Below are positions 30,679 to 33,104 of a stretch of 33,104 nt of DNA, one piece after another. A program made the position numbers and the translations under genes. Source of the stretch: Pseudomonadota bacterium (GTDB lineage Bacteria; Bdellovibrionota; Bdellovibrionia; Bdellovibrionales; Bdellovibrionaceae); the NCBI GenBank assembly GCA_021300175.1, contig JAJTIC010000009.1:1-33104 (forward strand), written 5' to 3'. The number at the start of each line of letters is the position of its first letter. The first letter of the stretch is position 1. The notes under the pieces were generated by a model, which did no database searches, was not told the origin of the DNA, and worked only from the letters and a program-made list of their open reading frames with translations.

Positions 30679-30841
30679 TCTGATCAAAATTGCAACCGTA
30701 TTGGCATTAGCGGCCGTTGCCAGTGGCAATCTTCCTACAGTTCTATTCTACGTCAAGAAAGCCCAGTTACAACTCATTCAAGACTCAAAGGCATCAAAAT
30801 GGCCTAAGGTCATGACGTTACCAGAAAATAGAAAAGATTAA
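30671..30841 (+). CDS. Small (56-residue) membrane or secreted protein coupled to the recombinase-like gene
   Basis: ATG 30671 has GGAGG 5 bases upstream and overlaps the end of the recombinase-like frame by 8 bases. The product, MNNLIKIATVLALAAVASGN then LPTVLFYVKKAQLQLIQDSK and a basic tail, has one hydrophobic segment (residues 4-18) that could be a signal peptide or a single membrane anchor. No family is known to me. The strong ribosome site and the overlap make a two-gene cassette likely. Confidence 0.65.
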   Translation: MNNLIKIATVLALAAVASGNLPTVLFYVKKAQLQLIQDSKASKWPKVMTLPENRKD

Positions 30842-30851
30842 GCCACGGACA

Positions 30852-31226
30852 CTAGTCTAACAAACGATTCATCACAATTTTTTGGGATTTGGGGCTAAGC
30901 TTTTTGAAGAAAGGACTATTGATCTCGACTACTCTCCAAAATGGCGGAGTACTCTTCGTGACACCATTGGCAACCGAATCTTCGATTGCTATCCGAAAAA
31001 ACATTGAGGTCGTAACTGGGCAAGCCACATCTGCTTTCAATTTTTTTGCCAGCGCAATTCTTAAATCCTTCATCGTCCAGCGCTCACCTTTAGGTATTAT
31101 CTTTGTAAGTTCAAGAATCATCTCCGGCGTTCCGATAGCCATTTTCTGGCCAATTTTCATATCTGCAAAGTTCACCTCAAGAACCTTGAGCTTAGGCTGA
31201 TACTCCTTTACGGCCTTTTTCTTCAT
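30852..31226 (-). CDS. Conserved protein of unknown function, MGMT-like pattern
   Basis: A 124-residue protein. MAIGTPEMILELTKIIPKGE and WTMKDLRIALAKKLKADVACP, then PFWRVVEINS recall the DNA-binding domain of O6-alkylguanine transferases (IPxGxxxTYxxLA ... PFWRVI), and I recall similar stand-alone proteins in Bacteroidetes. The PCHR active-site motif is absent; CPVTTSMF lies in a different place. DNA-binding without alkyl transfer is possible but unproven. It overlaps the SRPBCC gene by 4 bases (ATGA) and is third in an AraC-led operon. Confidence 0.7.
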   Translation of the reverse strand: MKKKAVKEYQPKLKVLEVNFADMKIGQKMAIGTPEMILELTKIIPKGERWTMKDLRIALAKKLKADVACPVTTSMFFRIAIEDSVANGVTKSTPPFWRVVEINSPFFKKLSPKSQKIVMNRLLD

Positions 31227-31717
31227 GGCTTCTCCGCATGAGTCTTTAAATCAGCGACGTACTGATCGACTGTTTTCTCAATATTAAAAAAAACATAAGA
31301 AAACAACTTCGAAGTAAAACCATTTAACGAAACTGATTCAGTAAATTCAATCTGTGTTGTTCCATCTTCTTTTGAAGAAAATTTTCCAGTCCACATACCG
31401 CCAAACTGTGGGTTATCGATAACTTCAATGACAAATAAATGAGGAGCAGATTTGATCTTTGTCCGAAACTTTATCTCAGGTCCATGCTTCGGCTTTTCAA
31501 TCCAAACCTCCGCTCCAGAAGTCTTATCTTGAATCTGAATATTAGGTGAATCTAGTCGCCAGTCCTGAGCTTCTAGATTTGTAACGATTGCAAACACTTT
31601 CTCAATATTCGCATTGATGATCTCCGTTTTCGTATAGCTTCTCTCTGGTGGTAAAAGCGCCACAATCACACTTAAAAGAATTATAATTGTTAGAACCACA
31701 AATATTGCTGCTTTCAT
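31223..31717 (-). CDS. SRPBCC-family protein with N-terminal membrane anchor
   Basis: A 164-residue protein. An N-terminal hydrophobic helix (IFVVLTIIILLSVIVALLP) anchors a START/Bet v1-like ligand-binding domain: ERSYTKTEIINANIEKVFAI then VTNLEAQDWR, with FTESVSLNGF near the end of the fold. This group includes polyketide cyclase-like and ligand-binding proteins. The ligand is unknown. Start and stop overlap both neighbours, so the three-gene operon is translationally coupled. Confidence 0.85.
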   Translation of the reverse strand: MKAAIFVVLTIIILLSVIVALLPPERSYTKTEIINANIEKVFAIVTNLEAQDWRLDSPNIQIQDKTSGAEVWIEKPKHGPEIKFRTKIKSAPHLFVIEVIDNPQFGGMWTGKFSSKEDGTTQIEFTESVSLNGFTSKLFSYVFFNIEKTVDQYVADLKTHAEKP

Positions 31718-32601
31718 TATGATCTCTCTTTCAATGGGATATAGATTTCTGTTAAAAGATTACTCTCGCGCTTCACAGTTCTTGGATCATTTAAATAAAG
31801 TTCAAATGGGTAATTCTCACCAAGATCGTACTGGGACAACGGGAGCCAGTTTCTATACGCCAAATTCCAGGTTTGCCAGAGATTTTTATAACTCCCCCTG
31901 TGAAGAAAAACTGCCCAGAGCGATGGATTTAATTTAAAAAGATCAAGATTTGAGGTTTGTGGTTTTTCAGATTGAAACCATTCAAAACCACCAAAGTAAG
32001 TCATTGAATCCGAAAAACTTAAGTCAGGATCATCAAAAAAAATGGCATGAGGCTTTCCAACTTGGGTCAATAATTCACAAGCCTCTAGATCACTGATGAC
32101 CTTTTTGAAACATTTTTGAGCAGCCTTTTCAAATGAGCGTGTCTCATAACCTTTAATTGCCGTCCCTAAAAGGGAAAACCCCGCTCGCTGCTCTATCCGA
32201 TTGGGTGCTTGCTGTTGATTTTTAGAATCAGATTTTTGAGATTGCCAAAGGCGAAGAGTAGAACCGTTGAAATCCCGATTTTTCTTTGGTGTAATCCCGA
32301 ATCTTTTTTTGAAAGCACGAATGAAGGCTGATGTATTTTCATAACCAAGATCTATCGCAATCTCAATCACCGACCGAGAAGACCCATGCGCAATTTCTTT
32401 CATCCCGCGGGAGACTCTTTGTCGACGGAGATAGCCAGCAAGTGGCTCACCGGTATAAAGTTGAAACAATCGATGGAGATGAAAAACTGAAATACCCGAC
32501 ACTCTCGATAAATCATTCAAGGTAAGGTTCTGGGATAAATTCTCATCAATGTAACTCGCAACTCGATTGATTCGATTGCGGTATTCTTCTTCAAACTCCA
32601 T
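31717..32601 (-). CDS. AraC-family regulator with GyrI-like effector domain
   Basis: A 294-residue regulator. The N-terminal AraC domain has both HTH motifs: LTLNDLSRVSGISVFHLHRL (about 27-46) and IEIAIDLGYENTSAFIRAFK with KRFGITPKKNR. After a Q-rich linker, the C-terminal ~150 residues form a GyrI-like domain (FSLLGTAIKGYET, MTYFGGFEWF, WLPLSQYDLGENYPFELYLN) that binds small molecules, as in Rob and BmrR. It probably responds to a drug or metabolite and drives the SRPBCC and MGMT-like genes, with which it overlaps. Confidence 0.9.
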   Translation of the reverse strand: MEFEEEYRNRINRVASYIDENLSQNLTLNDLSRVSGISVFHLHRLFQLYTGEPLAGYLRRQRVSRGMKEIAHGSSRSVIEIAIDLGYENTSAFIRAFKKRFGITPKKNRDFNGSTLRLWQSQKSDSKNQQQAPNRIEQRAGFSLLGTAIKGYETRSFEKAAQKCFKKVISDLEACELLTQVGKPHAIFFDDPDLSFSDSMTYFGGFEWFQSEKPQTSNLDLFKLNPSLWAVFLHRGSYKNLWQTWNLAYRNWLPLSQYDLGENYPFELYLNDPRTVKRESNLLTEIYIPLKERS

Positions 32602-32865
32602 GAAATCATTATACTAATTTTGAAATTTTTTGATATGCAGAGTTTGCTATCCTGGTTCAATCCCCGCCACCAACTTGGTGACGTAACAACAGACGAACCA
32701 ATTTCTGTGACAAAAAAGATGAGTGAATTTACGGCTTTGCGAACCACCACTGGACGGTGGTTCGCCTAGACATTTGGTGGAGGTGATGCAAACACCCTGT
32801 ATTCAATAACTTATACCGTTTGGGCATCACTTGGGCAACAAACCGTTATTAATTAATATCAAAAA
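32602..32865. other. Scar-like region with tRNA-end fragments and hairpin, no clear gene
   Basis: No supported gene. It holds the AraC promoter side, a plus-strand sequence GGTTCAATCCCCGCCACCA (32654-32672) like a T-arm plus acceptor end of a tRNA or tmRNA, a 17-base repeat of the recombinase-frame 5' end (32683-32699), a perfect hairpin (32739-32765), and a minus-strand CACCTCCACCA (32775-32785). A 44-codon frame at 32636-32770 lacks a ribosome site and is probably a remnant. Bases 32790-32865 are AT-rich and featureless. Confidence 0.4.
32739..32765. repeat. Perfect 10-bp inverted repeat
   Basis: GCGAACCACC (32739-32748) and GGTGGTTCGC (32756-32765) are exact reverse complements with a 7-base loop. 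No T-run follows on either side, so this is a stable hairpin rather than a clear terminator. It lies 9 bases past the CCA of the minus-strand tRNA-end-like fragment. Confidence 0.65.
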
Positions 32866-33104
32866 CTATGGAGAAGAATATTTTGCCAGTACTTCTGCTT
32901 CCGTCATGGTCTCAGTTTTTTCTGCAAAACTATAATTCTTAGGTTTCATGTCTATAAAGATTTGTGTGTGAAATTTCAAACTTTCTGTGTTCTCAAGCAA
33001 TCCAAGGGGGAGATTGCAGAATTCAGATTCTTTAAGGCGGTAAAATAGGTGGGTTCCGCATTGTTTGCAGAAACCTCGCTCCGCCCAGTCAGAAGAGTTG
33101 TAGA
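32866..33104 (-). CDS. GFA-family zinc protein, 5'-truncated by window edge
   Basis: Partial gene of 78 visible codons, open to the right edge, with TAG at 32866-32868. It reads YNSSDWAERGFCKQCGTHLF, the C-x2-C zinc site of the GFA fold, then YRLKESEFCNLPLGLLENTE and HTQIFIDMKPKNYSF, the typical family tail (HIFVxxKPxWY). The first zinc-ligand cysteines would be outside the window. Differs in sequence from the member at 29095-29508. Confidence 0.8.
   Translation of the reverse strand, partial: YNSSDWAERGFCKQCGTHLFYRLKESEFCNLPLGLLENTESLKFHTQIFIDMKPKNYSFAEKTETMTEAEVLAKYSSP

Noticed and set aside
32636-32770. 44-codon frame starting ATG 32636
   Set aside because: No ribosome site, and the end runs into a hairpin. 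Its V-T-T-D-E-P segment is better explained as a copied piece of the recombinase-like frame.
32651-32785. A complete tRNA gene
   Set aside because: The T-stem does not pair and there are no D or anticodon arms; only 3'-end-like fragments are visible.
1-33104. CRISPR array or restriction/defence island
   Set aside because: I saw no regularly spaced direct repeats, Cas, methylase-endonuclease pairs or known defence domains.

Overview
The window is a gene-dense stretch of bacterial chromosome of moderate GC. The gene set suggests a Bdellovibrionota-like (Bdellovibrio-related) bacterium: a small RRM RNA-binding protein, a B12-radical SAM protein with a DUF4080-type tail, many YheT/DoxX/TrmB-like housekeeping variants, and a short recombinase-like HTH cassette of a kind I associate with that group. 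This assignment is inference from gene content; there is no rRNA or complete tRNA in the window to confirm it.

Left part (1-8.8 kb): a 5'-truncated radical SAM gene coupled to a DUF1295 membrane reductase; a secreted protein of unknown function; a YheT-type hydrolase; then a leftward group (AlkD-like glycosylase, two SAM methyltransferases, DoxX-like protein), and a rightward group (OsmC, Nudix hydrolase, Xaa-Pro aminopeptidase) that converges on a zinc-binding protein.

Middle (8.9-19.3 kb): a leftward six-gene run reads persulfide dioxygenase-rhodanese, two YeeE/YedE half-transporters, a TSUP permease, an ArsC-like reductase, and the SelO AMPylase. It looks like sulfane-sulfur and redox handling. 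Diverging from it is a rightward run with a membrane-fusion protein, a FtsX/MacB permease, an ABC ATPase, an atypical P-type ATPase and a small membrane protein.

Next (19.3-22.9 kb): an RRM protein with a long leader, a terminator, a SlyD-like FKBP, RadD helicase and a TRIC-type channel.

Right part (22.9-33.1 kb) is accessory in character: a transposase remnant, NAD(P)-binding reductases, a MarR-quinone reductase operon with a clear double operator, decayed HxlR and intradiol-dioxygenase genes, a LysR regulator, GNAT, GFA and XRE genes, and an AraC/SRPBCC/unknown operon. Between 30.1 and 32.8 kb lies the most unusual material. A recombinase-like ORF has an HTH but no catalytic domain and no canonical start codon for its conserved N-terminus. 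It is coupled to a 56-residue membrane peptide and sits beside a tRNA-3'-end fragment with its terminator. A 17-base sequence from its 5' end recurs about 2.5 kb away in a zone with further tRNA-end-like fragments. I read this as a tRNA-associated mobile cassette or its scar; it is a hypothesis, not a demonstrated system.
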